Shown: in pieces, positions 1-8,216 of the stretch
Numbering within the stretch: the stretch's first letter is position 1
How the letters are laid out: the number at the start of each line of letters is the position of its first letter
Assembly: GCA_025359965.1 (NCBI GenBank)
Contig: JANYDC010000135.1
Span: 1 to 50,387 of the forward strand
Reading direction: 5' to 3'
Source of the DNA: Pedosphaera sp.
GTDB lineage: Bacteria; Verrucomicrobiota; Verrucomicrobiia; Limisphaerales; SXQI01
Length of the DNA: 50,387 bases
The notes under the pieces: model-generated
The model's input: only the letters and a program-made list of their open reading frames with translations
What the model was told of the DNA's origin: nothing
Databases searched by the model: none
Position numbers and translations under genes: made by a program

Positions 1-116
1 CCAGGCAATCGATGGGCCGATGTGATTGAAAAGCCTGACAATTGGTATTGGGGAGCTTCCTCACTTTATTTGAAACAGGATGCGACACAAAAATTTTACC
101 GTTTAGTAAAACCGTA

Positions 117-311
117 ATGAAAGAACCGTTGGATATTTTCCAACGAATCTATGTGCTGGCTGGTCGGGAGCAGTGTTTACGGCTGATGGATGTGCTGAAA
201 GACTGTGGTGCGCTTTTGGTTTGCGAGGAGCCTGAGGGAGTGATGACGATTTCCCTGGAAGAGGCTTACTTGCTCAACGAAGACGTTTGTATCGAGGCCA
301 TTCGGGAATGA
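117..311 (+). CDS. small protein of unknown function (64 aa)
   Basis: The frame is open further upstream (from about base 42), but the segment starting at this ATG is the part that recurs downstream, so I start here. The product is acidic and starts MKEPLDIFQRIYVLAGREQC. It contains three cysteines, has no membrane segment and matches no family I recognise. A decayed second copy of its first 55-60 bases lies at 399, which suggests a small gene that has been locally duplicated. It is upstream of ispF but separated by 420 bases, so probably not in its operon. Existence as a real gene is plausible but not certain. Confidence 0.4.
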   Translation: MKEPLDIFQRIYVLAGREQCLRLMDVLKDCGALLVCEEPEGVMTISLEEAYLLNEDVCIEAIRE

Positions 312-398
312 TCGGGCAAACGGGCTGAAAGAGCAACGGAGCGCGAGAGGGAGGCCATGCGAATTGTCATTCTTGGTTAAGGTTCCGCGCCAAAGCTG

Positions 399-488
399 AT
401 GAAAGAACCAGCGGATTTTTTCAGCGAATCCGTGAGTTGCCCGGACCGGAGCAGTCGAGAAATAGGTCGCCCTGTCAGGGCTCTATGA
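399..488 (+). pseudogene. decayed duplicate of the 117-311 gene start
   Basis: The bases from this ATG align with those from 117: the same MKEP start, the GATxTTTTC stretch, CGAATC and a closing GGAGCAGT, with small indels in between. After about 57 bases the similarity ends and the frame runs into the REP-like patch, stopping after 29 codons. It reads as a broken partial tandem copy, not an expressed gene. Confidence 0.5.
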
Positions 489-556
489 ATTTTACTGTCG
501 TTTACTCAGGGCGTTGCCCTGGGCTAGTTTAGTGCGCCCTCGTCGGGGCTTGGGAA
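472..556. repeat. diverged REP-like palindromic patch
   Basis: Three short G+C-rich imperfect palindromes in a row: GCCCTGTCAGGGC, CAGGGCGTTGCCCTG and GCGCCCTCGTCGGGGC. They have the same architecture as the array at 14496-15372 (palindrome around a 'tacagg/gtcagg' core, then a longer hairpin, then a third palindrome). The sequence has diverged, so this may be an old copy mobilised by the same or a related RAYT. Confidence 0.45.
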
Positions 557-731
557 AGGATCCGATTGAGAGTATGCGGATTACGAGATTGCGGTGAGAA
601 ATTTTCTTGAAGACAGCTTCGTTGCGAGTTCATGCGCCGAGGTTGATTTCACCCGGCGCGAAACACAGCTGGGCGCTGTCGAGCCTTAGAACGCTTGCTC
701 TGGGGGGTTGTGTGCTCCTACTGTTGGGTGT

Positions 732-1226
732 ATGACGCATGTGGGGATAGGATACGATGTTCACCAGTTGGTGGCGGGTCGCAAGCTGGTGCTGGGCGGG
801 GTGGAAATTCCGCATGACCGGGGGTTGGACGGGCATTCGGACGCGGATGCCCTGCTTCACGCGATTGTGGATGCGATCTTAGGGGCGTTGGGCGAGAGGG
901 ATATCGGGACATTTTTTCCGAATACCGACCCGCGCTGGAAGGATGCGCCCAGCACATTATTCCTGCGAGAGGCTGGAAAGCAGGTCGAGTTTGCCGAGGG
1001 GCGAATTGTGAATATTGATGCGACGTTGATCGCGCAGGAGCCCAAGATCGGGCCGCATATTCAGTTGATGAAGGAAACGATTGCCGAGGCGCTGAATATG
1101 AATATCAAACGCATCGGGATCAAAGCCACAACTAATGAGCTGATGGGGTTCATCGGGCGGGGCGAGGGAATCGCCGCGATGGCGGTGGCGAGTGTTCAAT
1201 TACCAGATAATCATGGCCAAAGCTGA
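732..1226 (+). CDS. ispF: 2-C-methyl-D-erythritol 2,4-cyclodiphosphate synthase
   Basis: IspF converts CDP-methylerythritol 2-phosphate to methylerythritol cyclodiphosphate plus CMP in the non-mevalonate isoprenoid pathway, in the cytosol as a trimer. From the chosen ATG the product has 164 residues, close to the usual 155-160. It starts MTHVGIGYDVHQL, giving the metal ligands Asp9 and His11, with His43 as the third. HSDAD (35-39), DIGTFFPNTDP and the C-terminal TTNELMGFIGRGEGIAAMAV are all family hallmarks. A TTG 24 bases upstream is in frame, but the family's N-terminus fits the ATG at 732. The 3' end overlaps the next gene by 14 bases. No ispD partner is adjacent. Confidence 0.95.
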   Translation: MTHVGIGYDVHQLVAGRKLVLGGVEIPHDRGLDGHSDADALLHAIVDAILGALGERDIGTFFPNTDPRWKDAPSTLFLREAGKQVEFAEGRIVNIDATLIAQEPKIGPHIQLMKETIAEALNMNIKRIGIKATTNELMGFIGRGEGIAAMAVASVQLPDNHGQS

Positions 1227-1482
1227 GATCAGTTGGAAGACGAAGTCGCCCGAAGGGCAGAAGCGCGAGGTGTACGCCCAGCATGTGGGGAATCGCTGGG
1301 TGTTTTATGACCGCGAGAAGCGTTTTGATGAATGGCAGCCGCTGCCCAAGCCTCCCTTGGAGGATTGGTTGGAGTTGCTGGATTCGGTGCGCCGGCGGAT
1401 CACCCGCCGACTGCAAAAGCCGGAGGAGGAGCATCGTCTGAAGGCCGAGATATTGACGCGTTTTCCAGGAACAGAACTCTAA
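1213..1482 (+). CDS. uncharacterised 89-aa protein
   Basis: The ATG lies inside the end of ispF in another frame, giving a 14-base overlap and suggesting translational coupling. The product is basic and Trp-rich (ISWKTKSPEGQKREVYAQHV, then NRWVFYDREKRFDEWQPLP) and ends in a charged helix, RRRITRRLQKPEEEHRLKAE. There is no signal peptide or membrane segment. Similar short basic proteins occur in verrucomicrobial genomes, but I know no function. Operon position between ispF and an amidotransferase is the only clue. Confidence 0.65.
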   Translation: MAKAEISWKTKSPEGQKREVYAQHVGNRWVFYDREKRFDEWQPLPKPPLEDWLELLDSVRRRITRRLQKPEEEHRLKAEILTRFPGTEL

Positions 1483-1497
1483 GAGGTCCGTGGTTGT

Positions 1498-2271
1498 ATG
1501 AAGAATGCCCCGCTAATTTTGGTGACAGCGAGCACAGAAAGCTCGGGTGCGGAGTTTTATGATTACTCGATCAGCCTCTCGGATGCCTATCCCAGGGCTG
1601 TATTGGCGGGAGGCGGGCTGCCGTGGATCCCTCCCTGTATTCCGGAGCGGGAGTTGGTGGCGGAGTATGTGCGCCGCTGCGATGGAGTGCTTCTGTCGGG
1701 CGGGGATGATATTCAGCCGGAGCTTTATGATCCGACCGTCGCGGCGGAATTAAAGGCCACCTGCGGAGAGCACGACAAGGTGCGGGATTTGTTTGAGATG
1801 CTGGTCTTGCAGGAGGTTTTCGCGCAAAAAAAGCCTCTTTTGGCAATTTGCCGGGGCTATCAACTGCTGAATATCAGCCTTGGTGGAACTTTGATTGTGG
1901 ATATCCCGAGCCAGCGGCCGGGAGCCATTAAGCACAACCGCATGGATGTTAAGGATAATGCGGTGCATGAAATTTTGATCGAACCGGATTCGTTGATGGC
2001 GGGGGTTTTAGGAGTTACGAGGGTGGGTGTGAACAGTTCGCACCATCAGGCAATTGACAAAATCGCCTCGGCATTAAAGGTGACAGCAAGGGCAGAAGAT
2101 GGCATGGTGGAGGCTATTGAATTTGGAAATAAAAACTCAGATTTGTTGCCTTACATGATTGGCGTGCAATATCATCCGGAACGTCTTTTGCAATCCTTGC
2201 CGGTGCATCGAGAGTTATTCCGCAGTTTTGCGGCCGCTGCCGCCCTGTACAAAGGAGACCACCGCTCATGA
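1498..2271 (+). CDS. class I glutamine amidotransferase-like hydrolase (peptidase C26, PuuD-like)
   Basis: The family hydrolyses gamma-glutamyl amide bonds; PuuD acts on gamma-glutamyl-GABA in putrescine breakdown. The fold signatures are all present: LLSGGDDIQPELY (65-77), the nucleophile Cys118 in LAICRGYQLLN, and the His226/Glu228 pair in GVQYHPERL. At 257 residues it matches the usual length. AAGAGGT 9 bases before the ATG is a good ribosome site. The 3' end overlaps the sigma54 regulator by ATGA. No polyamine genes are nearby, so the true substrate is open; folate polyglutamate or cell-wall gamma-glutamyl peptides are alternatives. Confidence 0.85.
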   Translation: MKNAPLILVTASTESSGAEFYDYSISLSDAYPRAVLAGGGLPWIPPCIPERELVAEYVRRCDGVLLSGGDDIQPELYDPTVAAELKATCGEHDKVRDLFEMLVLQEVFAQKKPLLAICRGYQLLNISLGGTLIVDIPSQRPGAIKHNRMDVKDNAVHEILIEPDSLMAGVLGVTRVGVNSSHHQAIDKIASALKVTARAEDGMVEAIEFGNKNSDLLPYMIGVQYHPERLLQSLPVHRELFRSFAAAAALYKGDHRS

Positions 2272-3608
2272 GCGACCATATCATGATTGTTGATGATGAG
2301 AGCGCCATTCGCGCACTCCTCTCCACTGTGCTTAAAAAGGCGGGTTACGACACCTCCGAGCAGCCTGACGCCGCCGGATTGCGCGAAGCGTTATCCGGTC
2401 CAGCACCTGATGTAATCCTGTTGGATCTGAAACTTCCCGATGCTGATGGGTTGGAACTTCTGCCGCAGATCAAGAAGCATTGGCCCGCGACCGAGGTGAT
2501 CATTCTCACCGGGTTCGCCACCATTGATGCGGCGGTGCAGGCCACCAAGCTGGGAGCCTATGATTTTCAGCGGAAACCATTTGATCACAAGTCGCTGCTG
2601 CTCCAAATCGAACGCGCTCTTGAGCACAAGCAGTTGACGGAGCAGACCAGTGCCCTGCGCCAGGCCATCTCGGCTATGAGCACGGGGGCATCCCCTATTT
2701 TCCAAAGTCCCTCGATGAAAGGGATCGTTCGCACTGTGGAGCGGGTCGCGCCGAGCGACGCCTCCATTTTGATCACGGGCGAAAGCGGCACGGGCAAGGA
2801 AGTAATTGCTGATCTGATTCACACCCTCAGCCCCCGCGCCAAAGGCCCGTTTATCAAGGTCAACTGTGCCGCCCTGCCCCGCGAATTGATCGAGAGCGAA
2901 CTTTTCGGCTCGATGAAGGGGGCCTTTACGGGTGCTCAGTCGGATCGCGAGGGACTTTTCAAGCAGGCCGATGGCGGCACTCTGCTGCTGGACGAACTGG
3001 CGGAGATGCCGGTTGATACCCAGAGCAAGTTGCTGCGCGTTTTGCAGGATCGTGAGTGCCGTCCGGTGGGCGGGCGCGTCTCGTACAAGATCAATTGCCG
3101 CGTTATCGCCTCAACCAACCAGGAAGTCGACGTGGCCATCAGGGCGGGGAGACTGCGAGAGGATCTTTATTACCGCATCAGCGCCATTGCCCTGCATCTT
3201 TCACCTCTGCGCGAACGCCGCGAGGACATCGTCCCGCTGGCCAACAGTTTTCTCAAACGGTTCGCGGCGCAGGCCGGGCGCAGCATGATTGGATTCACTC
3301 CTGCGGCCTCCGAGAAGATACGCAGGCACGACTGGCCGGGTAACGTGCGCCAGTTGCAGAATGAGATTCAACGCGCGCTGCTGATGACCGAAGGCTCACT
3401 GATTGACGCGGGGGATCTTTCCATCCGGGACAGTAATCCGGCCAATGATGAGGATCCCGATCTGACTTTGCTGGAGGGGATTGAGAAGAACACGATTGTT
3501 CAGATGCTAAAAGAGACGAATGGCAACAAGCTCGAAACAGCCAAGAGGCTGGGGATTGGGCGTCAGACGCTCTATAACAAAATCAAGGCCTACAACATCA
3601 GCACTTAG
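2268..3608 (+). CDS. NtrC-family sigma54-dependent response regulator
   Basis: A three-domain activator of 446 residues. The receiver domain (1-120) has VDDE, the phospho-acceptor Asp53 in LLDLKLPDADG, Thr81 and Lys103. The AAA+ domain (about 143-375) has Walker A GESGTGKE (171-178), the sigma54-contacting GAFTGA loop (218-223), Walker B GGTLLLDE and the RREDIVPLA segment. A Fis-type HTH ends the protein (NKLETAKRLGIGRQTLYNKI). All residues expected for ATP-driven open complex formation are present. The start overlaps the amidotransferase stop, with AAGGAG upstream. No histidine kinase is adjacent, so its sensor must be encoded elsewhere. The residues before GAFTGA are SMK where HEK is usual. 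Confidence 0.93.
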   Translation: MSDHIMIVDDESAIRALLSTVLKKAGYDTSEQPDAAGLREALSGPAPDVILLDLKLPDADGLELLPQIKKHWPATEVIILTGFATIDAAVQATKLGAYDFQRKPFDHKSLLLQIERALEHKQLTEQTSALRQAISAMSTGASPIFQSPSMKGIVRTVERVAPSDASILITGESGTGKEVIADLIHTLSPRAKGPFIKVNCAALPRELIESELFGSMKGAFTGAQSDREGLFKQADGGTLLLDELAEMPVDTQSKLLRVLQDRECRPVGGRVSYKINCRVIASTNQEVDVAIRAGRLREDLYYRISAIALHLSPLRERREDIVPLANSFLKRFAAQAGRSMIGFTPAASEKIRRHDWPGNVRQLQNEIQRALLMTEGSLIDAGDLSIRDSNPANDEDPDLTLLEGIEKNTIVQMLKETNGNKLETAKRLGIGRQTLYNKIKAYNIST

Positions 3609-3614
3609 GCCCGG

Positions 3615-4082
3615 ATGAACCAACTCGTTACATCGGCGCAGTTCCAACTTGCGTGGTCTGAGCTCGGCACCCTGCCGGATGACCTTTTAAAACCCCTGAT
3701 TGATCGTCTGGCCCAAGAGCAGCCGATGATTTTCGCCTATGTGATGTCACGGGCGTCAAACGATCCGGATGGTGAAACACTGAATCGCTCGGCCATTCTG
3801 GCGCTTGGATTGGTGCTTTTTGATTTGTTGTGCCAAGCAGACCGCCCCCCCATCACGGAGGACCAGATTGAGGCAGCAGAGGATATTAACGCGGCCTTGG
3901 GTGAGAAAATGGGGGACGACCTCGCTGATCATCTGTTCAGCAACCACCCGCAAAAAACTCTGGTGGCAGAGGTGGTTTCGCTCCTTTCTGAAGTGAGCAC
4001 GGAAGAACCCGGGACATCGGCGGAAGATACCTTTAGCCGGGATGTTCTTGTGATGCTGACGGTGATCGATTTGCTTTCCTGA
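3615..4082 (+). CDS. uncharacterised acidic protein downstream of the sigma54 regulator
   Basis: Six bases after the regulator's stop, so almost certainly cotranscribed with it. The 155-residue product is acidic and looks all-helical (LPDDLLKPLIDRLAQEQPMI, then LNRSAILALGLVLFDLLCQ). It has no signal peptide and no motif I recognise. The convergent ABC permease ends 15 bases further on. Close linkage suggests a role tied to the regulator or its output, but that is inference only. Confidence 0.75.
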   Translation: MNQLVTSAQFQLAWSELGTLPDDLLKPLIDRLAQEQPMIFAYVMSRASNDPDGETLNRSAILALGLVLFDLLCQADRPPITEDQIEAAEDINAALGEKMGDDLADHLFSNHPQKTLVAEVVSLLSEVSTEEPGTSAEDTFSRDVLVMLTVIDLLS

Positions 4083-4097
4083 TCCGGGCAGCTTCCG

Positions 4098-4913
4098 TTA
4101 GGAATCCCCAAAAACGCGCTTGCGCAGAAGTCGTAGATCCTGTGGCAGCAGCACCAGCAGGAGTAACAGGCAAAGGATGGCGGCGGCGGCGAGATGCCAA
4201 GTGAGTTCGCCACGAAGAAGCAGGAAGCGCAATCCCTCGGACAAATGATGCAGAGGGTTGGCGTTTGCGAGAACATTGAGCCAAGGACGATCCGGCAAAG
4301 GAAAGTAAGTGCTGCTGGAAAAGCCGACGGGCAGGATCACGAGGAAAATTGGCAGGCTCATGTGATCAATACTGGGCAGAGTGGCGGTAAAAAGAAGACC
4401 GACGGCGGAGAAGGCCAGTGCTGAGAGGAAAAGCAAAGGAACAGCCAAAGGCAGCCAGCCCCAGTGCAGATTCAGACTCCCCATCAAACTGAAACAGAGA
4501 AGCACGAGGCAAACGATGACGGCATAGGATGTTGCCAGAGTGGCCGACCAAAGCGCCTCACCCCACACGACATGCTCCAGACGGACTTGTGTGGTGAGCT
4601 GTCCCTCCCAGGATTTTTGATAGTGCATCCGCATGTATGCGGAAAATAGTGATTGAAAAAACGCCGTCATGAAGACGGTGTAGGCGAGGATGCCGGGGGC
4701 GAGATAAGCAAGGTAGCCGATCTGAGATCCGTGCCAACGCAGTTCGCTAATCTGGCCGCCAAGACCCACGCCAAAGGCGAGCAGCATCACGAGAGGCTCA
4801 CAAACCGGAGGCAGAGCAGCAGTATACCAGTTGCGCAAATGAACCTTCAAATGCCGGAGCACCACAGCGCGACTCTGCCAATGGAAGGCAGCGAGAAAGA
4901 AGTTCGAGCTCAT
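4098..4913 (-). CDS. ABC-2 type permease, NodJ-like
   Basis: Membrane subunit (271 aa) of an ABC exporter. It has six predicted hydrophobic spans, including LPPVCEPLVMLLAFGVGLGG, YAVIVCLVLLCFSLMG and a C-terminal LAAAAILCLLLLLVLLP. The segment NPLHHLSEGLRFLLLRGEL before the last span is typical of NodJ/lipooligosaccharide exporter permeases. The start overlaps the ATPase stop by ATGA (4910-4913), so the two are coupled. NodIJ proteins move lipo-chitooligosaccharides in rhizobia, but in other phyla this subfamily has undefined substrates. Confidence 0.88.
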   Translation of the reverse strand: MSSNFFLAAFHWQSRAVVLRHLKVHLRNWYTAALPPVCEPLVMLLAFGVGLGGQISELRWHGSQIGYLAYLAPGILAYTVFMTAFFQSLFSAYMRMHYQKSWEGQLTTQVRLEHVVWGEALWSATLATSYAVIVCLVLLCFSLMGSLNLHWGWLPLAVPLLFLSALAFSAVGLLFTATLPSIDHMSLPIFLVILPVGFSSSTYFPLPDRPWLNVLANANPLHHLSEGLRFLLLRGELTWHLAAAAILCLLLLLVLLPQDLRLLRKRVFGDS

Positions 4914-5875
4914 GGCAAATCCTCTCTTTCGAGAGCCATAAACAAGTCATCCAAAGTGGGCGGCCGCACCTCGTAGCGGAGGTGGGGAAAAGCGGCCACA
5001 AATGCGGCCAGACCACCGGCGTCCAGGGCCAGATGCCATTCATCCAAGACGCTTGATGAGGTTAACCCTCTTTCTTTCAACCAGCCTGGGACATGCTCCG
5101 CACCTTTGTGGTTATTGGGAACAACCACGATGTGCTCACCAACCAGAGCCCCCAGCAACTCACGAGTCGTCCCTGTGGCCCGGACTCTGCCCGCTTGAAG
5201 CAAAACGAGACGGTCAGAAAGCCGCTCCGCCTCGTCCATGTAGTGCGTAGTGAGCACCACTGCAAGGCCGACGGCTCGTAATTGGGATACAAGCTCCCAG
5301 ACGGCCCGGCGGGCCTGAGGGTCGAGTCCGGTGGTGGGTTCATCGAGGAAGACGACCTTCGGTCCATGCACCACAGCCCGTGCAATCATCAACCGGCGCT
5401 TGAACCCGCCGGACAGGGTGGTGGGCTTGCTTTTCGCATATTCCCTGAGACCAAACTGGTCGAGAAGCGAATCAATGCGCGCCGGGAGACCCTCGATGCC
5501 GGGCCGGTAGTAGCAGGCCGTTTGCTCCAGATTTCCGCGCACGGTGAAATCACTGTCAAATGTGTCGTCCTGAGTGCAAACACCCAAGGACCGGCGGGCA
5601 CGATCACCGTCGGTGGCGAGGTCATGGCCCGCGATGCGGATACTGCCCGCGTCGGGCCGCAGAAAGCCATAGCACATGCGCAGCGAGGTCGTTTTGCCTG
5701 CGCCATTCGGCCCAAGCAATCCAATCACTTCGCCTCCATGACAGGTTAGATCCACACCATCGACCACAAGCTTGCCGCCCAGAGTTTTTCTCAGGCCGCG
5801 CACTTCGAGCAGAGGCAGAGTGGGACTGTCCGAGCGAGTTGGTTCAGCACGCATACCCCGCAGTACGGGTCGCAA
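4910..5875 (-). CDS. ABC transporter ATP-binding protein, NodI-like
   Basis: Nucleotide-binding subunit for the permease just downstream. Walker A is GPNGAGKT (55-62), the signature is TLSGGFKRRLMIARA, and Walker B is VVFLDEPTTGLD, followed by the switch His in VVLTTHYMDEAERL. The C-terminal 80 residues after the core match the NodI/DrrA type extension. A second ATG seven codons in (5854) is equally possible because the N-terminal 20 residues are not conserved. The gene is followed immediately by its permease with a 4-base overlap. Confidence 0.9.
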   Translation of the reverse strand: MRPVLRGMRAEPTRSDSPTLPLLEVRGLRKTLGGKLVVDGVDLTCHGGEVIGLLGPNGAGKTTSLRMCYGFLRPDAGSIRIAGHDLATDGDRARRSLGVCTQDDTFDSDFTVRGNLEQTACYYRPGIEGLPARIDSLLDQFGLREYAKSKPTTLSGGFKRRLMIARAVVHGPKVVFLDEPTTGLDPQARRAVWELVSQLRAVGLAVVLTTHYMDEAERLSDRLVLLQAGRVRATGTTRELLGALVGEHIVVVPNNHKGAEHVPGWLKERGLTSSSVLDEWHLALDAGGLAAFVAAFPHLRYEVRPPTLDDLFMALEREDLP

Positions 5876-5903
5876 TGTTTTAGTTATGGAGCTCCGGCTG
5901 AGG

Positions 5904-6875
5904 TCAATTTTTTGGCAGCCATTTCTCCCAGTTCTTGGCGAAGGCTTCGACGTTGTCTTTGCCCACCAAGGTGAGAGGAGTGTTGTCGAGGGCTTTGGGA
6001 GCGGCCTTTTTCAGATGGAGTTGGTTGATGAGATGCTCGACCGATTTATAGCCGTACCCATAGACATCCTGAGAGAGCAGCAATTGAACATGGCCGCTGC
6101 GAACGTAGTCCAGCTCGGGAGGCAGGGCATCGACGGAAACGCACTGGATGGTGCCAGGCGGCCATTTTAGGGCGTTCTGGGTAAACAAGGGCCATCCGCC
6201 CAGCAAACCCCAGCCGGTGATTTCCGGGTTGGCCTGCATGACCTGCTCGATTTTGGCGACGGCGTCCTGCGGGGTTTCCTTATGGTAGAAAACGCCCTTG
6301 ATGGAAATGCCGGGGTGTTTTTCCGCAGCCTTCTTGAAACCGGCGGCACGTTGTTGAAGGTTCACGGCGTTGGGATTGCCATCAATGGCGGCCACGACTC
6401 CCCTGCCCTTCAGCAGCTTGGCCAGCTCATCCATGACCTGTGCGCCGCAGGCAAAATCATCGATCCCCAGCGCGACCATCCGTTGGCTGGTGGGGGCATC
6501 ACCGGAGAAGGTCACAACGGGAATACCCTGCTTCACCGCGTTGTTGATTGCGCCGGTCAGTTTATTTGCGTCGGAGCAACTGACAATGATGCCATGAACG
6601 CCGTTGAGCACGAGTTGCTCGATGGTGGCGGCCTGCTTCTGCGCGTCCTCCTCATTTGGGGTGCGCCAGTCGATGGTGATCTTGATTCCGTGTTTGGAGC
6701 CAATTTCCCGCGCGCCATCCATGGCCCCCACCCGGGCGGCCTCGAAAAAGGGATTGCCTTGGGATTTGGCGATCATGCCAAGGGTGTAACTTTTCTCGGC
6801 GGCAAAGGCGCGAGGCATACATGCAGCAAGCAGGACGGTTCCGCTGGCCGCGATAAATTTGCGACGGGATGACAT
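5904..6875 (-). CDS. periplasmic sugar-binding protein (RbsB-like), orphan
   Basis: Type I periplasmic binding protein of 323 residues. The chosen ATG gives MSSRRKFIAASGTVLLAACM, a signal peptide whose LAAC could serve as a lipobox; cleavage after AFA is the alternative. An ATG eight codons upstream would only lengthen the leader. The mature part starts KSYTLGMIAKSQGNPFFEAA, typical of ribose/galactose binders, and contains GIIVSCSDANKLTGAINNAV and AIDGNPNAVNLQQRAAGF. No sugar ABC permease or ATPase lies within the window, so it must work with a distant transporter or as a sensor input. Confidence 0.88.
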   Translation of the reverse strand: MSSRRKFIAASGTVLLAACMPRAFAAEKSYTLGMIAKSQGNPFFEAARVGAMDGAREIGSKHGIKITIDWRTPNEEDAQKQAATIEQLVLNGVHGIIVSCSDANKLTGAINNAVKQGIPVVTFSGDAPTSQRMVALGIDDFACGAQVMDELAKLLKGRGVVAAIDGNPNAVNLQQRAAGFKKAAEKHPGISIKGVFYHKETPQDAVAKIEQVMQANPEITGWGLLGGWPLFTQNALKWPPGTIQCVSVDALPPELDYVRSGHVQLLLSQDVYGYGYKSVEHLINQLHLKKAAPKALDNTPLTLVGKDNVEAFAKNWEKWLPKN

Positions 6876-6944
6876 GCGCCACTCTGTGCCTGTCCGCATG
6901 AGAGTTTCAAGTTCCGAGTGATCTCGGAGCGCGGCCTTCTTCCT

Positions 6945-8216
6945 TCAGGCGGGCAGGCCGCCTTCCTGGCGGATGTAGACGGTCTGGGTGGGATAGGCCA
7001 ATTCGATTTGTTCCTGGCCGAAGCGTTTGGTTACCTCGAGGTTCAGTTCCGAAAGAACCGCCAGATGTTCCTTGGAGTCAGTCGAGGAAAGCCAGTGGAT
7101 GACTTGGATGTTCAGGGAGGAATCGGCGATGCGATTGAAGGAGACGATCACGTCGTGAGTTTTGGGATGAGCCCTGAAAATCTCGCTGAGCAAAAGAATG
7201 GTGCGCTGGGTTTTCTCTGGGCTGGTGCTGGAAGCGATGCCAAGATTCATCAACGTGCGGATGGTGGGACGGCGCGAGACATTGGTGATGGTGGCGCTGC
7301 CCATGGTTTTGTTGGGAATGGTAATGAGATGACCATCGGGATGGCGGATGCGCGTGGAACGCAAACCGATAGTCTCAACGACCCCTTCCACGCTGTTAAC
7401 CTGGATCTGATCGCCAAGCCGGAAGGGTTTGTCGATGAGGATGGCGAAAGCGCCGAAGAAATTGGCCAGTGTGTCCTGGGCGGCCAAACCCAAGGCGAGC
7501 GAGCCAATGGAAAGGGAGGCGATGACAGAGGTGAGCTTGAGCCCAAGATTGTCGGAGGTGACGAGCACGGAAACGACGATCACGAAGAATTTGAGGGTTT
7601 TTTTGACGAGAGGGAAAATCTGATCGTTGAAAGAGCGGTCATCGCTTAAAACGGTCCTCATACGCCAATGATCCACCAGCAGATCGACCAACTTGATAAT
7701 GATGTAGGTAAGGGAGATAGCGATGGCGACGTAGAGCCCCCTTTTTAACCATTCCTCCAGCCAGAGCGGCCAGGGGAAAACCTGCAAGCCGATCTGGAAA
7801 AACAATAAGAACAGGACGAATTTGAGCGGACCTCGCAAAAGCTCCAGCAACAAATCGTCAAATTTGTTCTGGGTTCCGGCGGCCCATTTCTTGAGGCGGC
7901 CAGAGATTAGCCAATCCGTGGCTTTGGTCACAAAAAAGGCAATGACCAAGTAGAGGATGAAGGCGATGTATTGCCAGAGAGGGATGGCGAAGACCTTGCC
8001 TTGAAGGGCCTCAAATCGATCAAGGCCGAAGGTGAGTTTGGCGGCATCGAGACTTAGGAGGTCCAATGCGGGAGCGAGCAATTTGGCCGGCCCAGTCACA
8101 ACAGGGGCAGGAGTGTTGGTGGTTTGCGCGCTGGACCACACGGCAAAGGCCAGAATGAACACCGCGAGCGACAGCATTAATTTTGTCCAGGCCTGGGGAT
8201 CAGTCAGTTTTTTCAT
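6945..8216 (-). CDS. MscS-family mechanosensitive channel
   Basis: The chosen ATG (MKKLTDPQAW) overlaps the upstream stop by ATGA and starts a signal-like hydrophobic segment ending SSAQ. The longer frame would run 50 bases into the upstream gene. After an N-terminal extracytoplasmic stretch come membrane spans (LWQYIAFILYLVIAFFVTKA, then FVLFLLFFQIGLQVFPW and YVAIAISLTYIIIKLVDLLV). The pore-lining helix and MscS beta domain follow: LGLAAQDTLANFFGAFAILI, then GDQIQVNSVEGVVETIGLRS and TIPNKTMGSATITN. The C-terminal vestibule is complete. About 423 residues, a mid-sized MscS protein. It probably relieves turgor or has been adapted to signalling. It is coupled to an FG-GAP lipoprotein. Confidence 0.92.
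   Translation of the reverse strand: MKKLTDPQAWTKLMLSLAVFILAFAVWSSAQTTNTPAPVVTGPAKLLAPALDLLSLDAAKLTFGLDRFEALQGKVFAIPLWQYIAFILYLVIAFFVTKATDWLISGRLKKWAAGTQNKFDDLLLELLRGPLKFVLFLLFFQIGLQVFPWPLWLEEWLKRGLYVAIAISLTYIIIKLVDLLVDHWRMRTVLSDDRSFNDQIFPLVKKTLKFFVIVVSVLVTSDNLGLKLTSVIASLSIGSLALGLAAQDTLANFFGAFAILIDKPFRLGDQIQVNSVEGVVETIGLRSTRIRHPDGHLITIPNKTMGSATITNVSRRPTIRTLMNLGIASSTSPEKTQRTILLLSEIFRAHPKTHDVIVSFNRIADSSLNIQVIHWLSSTDSKEHLAVLSELNLEVTKRFGQEQIELAYPTQTVYIRQEGGLPA

Larger units (their letters stand above)
312..731. other. gene-poor 420-base interval before ispF
   Basis: Apart from the decayed gene copy (399-488) and the REP-like patch (472-556) I see no gene here. Bases 557-731 presumably hold the ispF promoter, but I could not pick out a convincing -35/-10 pair. 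Confidence 0.4.

Noticed and set aside
6282..6872. 196-codon plus-strand frame opposite the sugar-binding gene
   Set aside because: Antisense shadow; the binding protein is clear on the minus strand.
6918..7649. 243-codon plus-strand frame opposite the MscS gene
   Set aside because: Gly/Asp-rich antisense translation of a well-conserved membrane protein gene.
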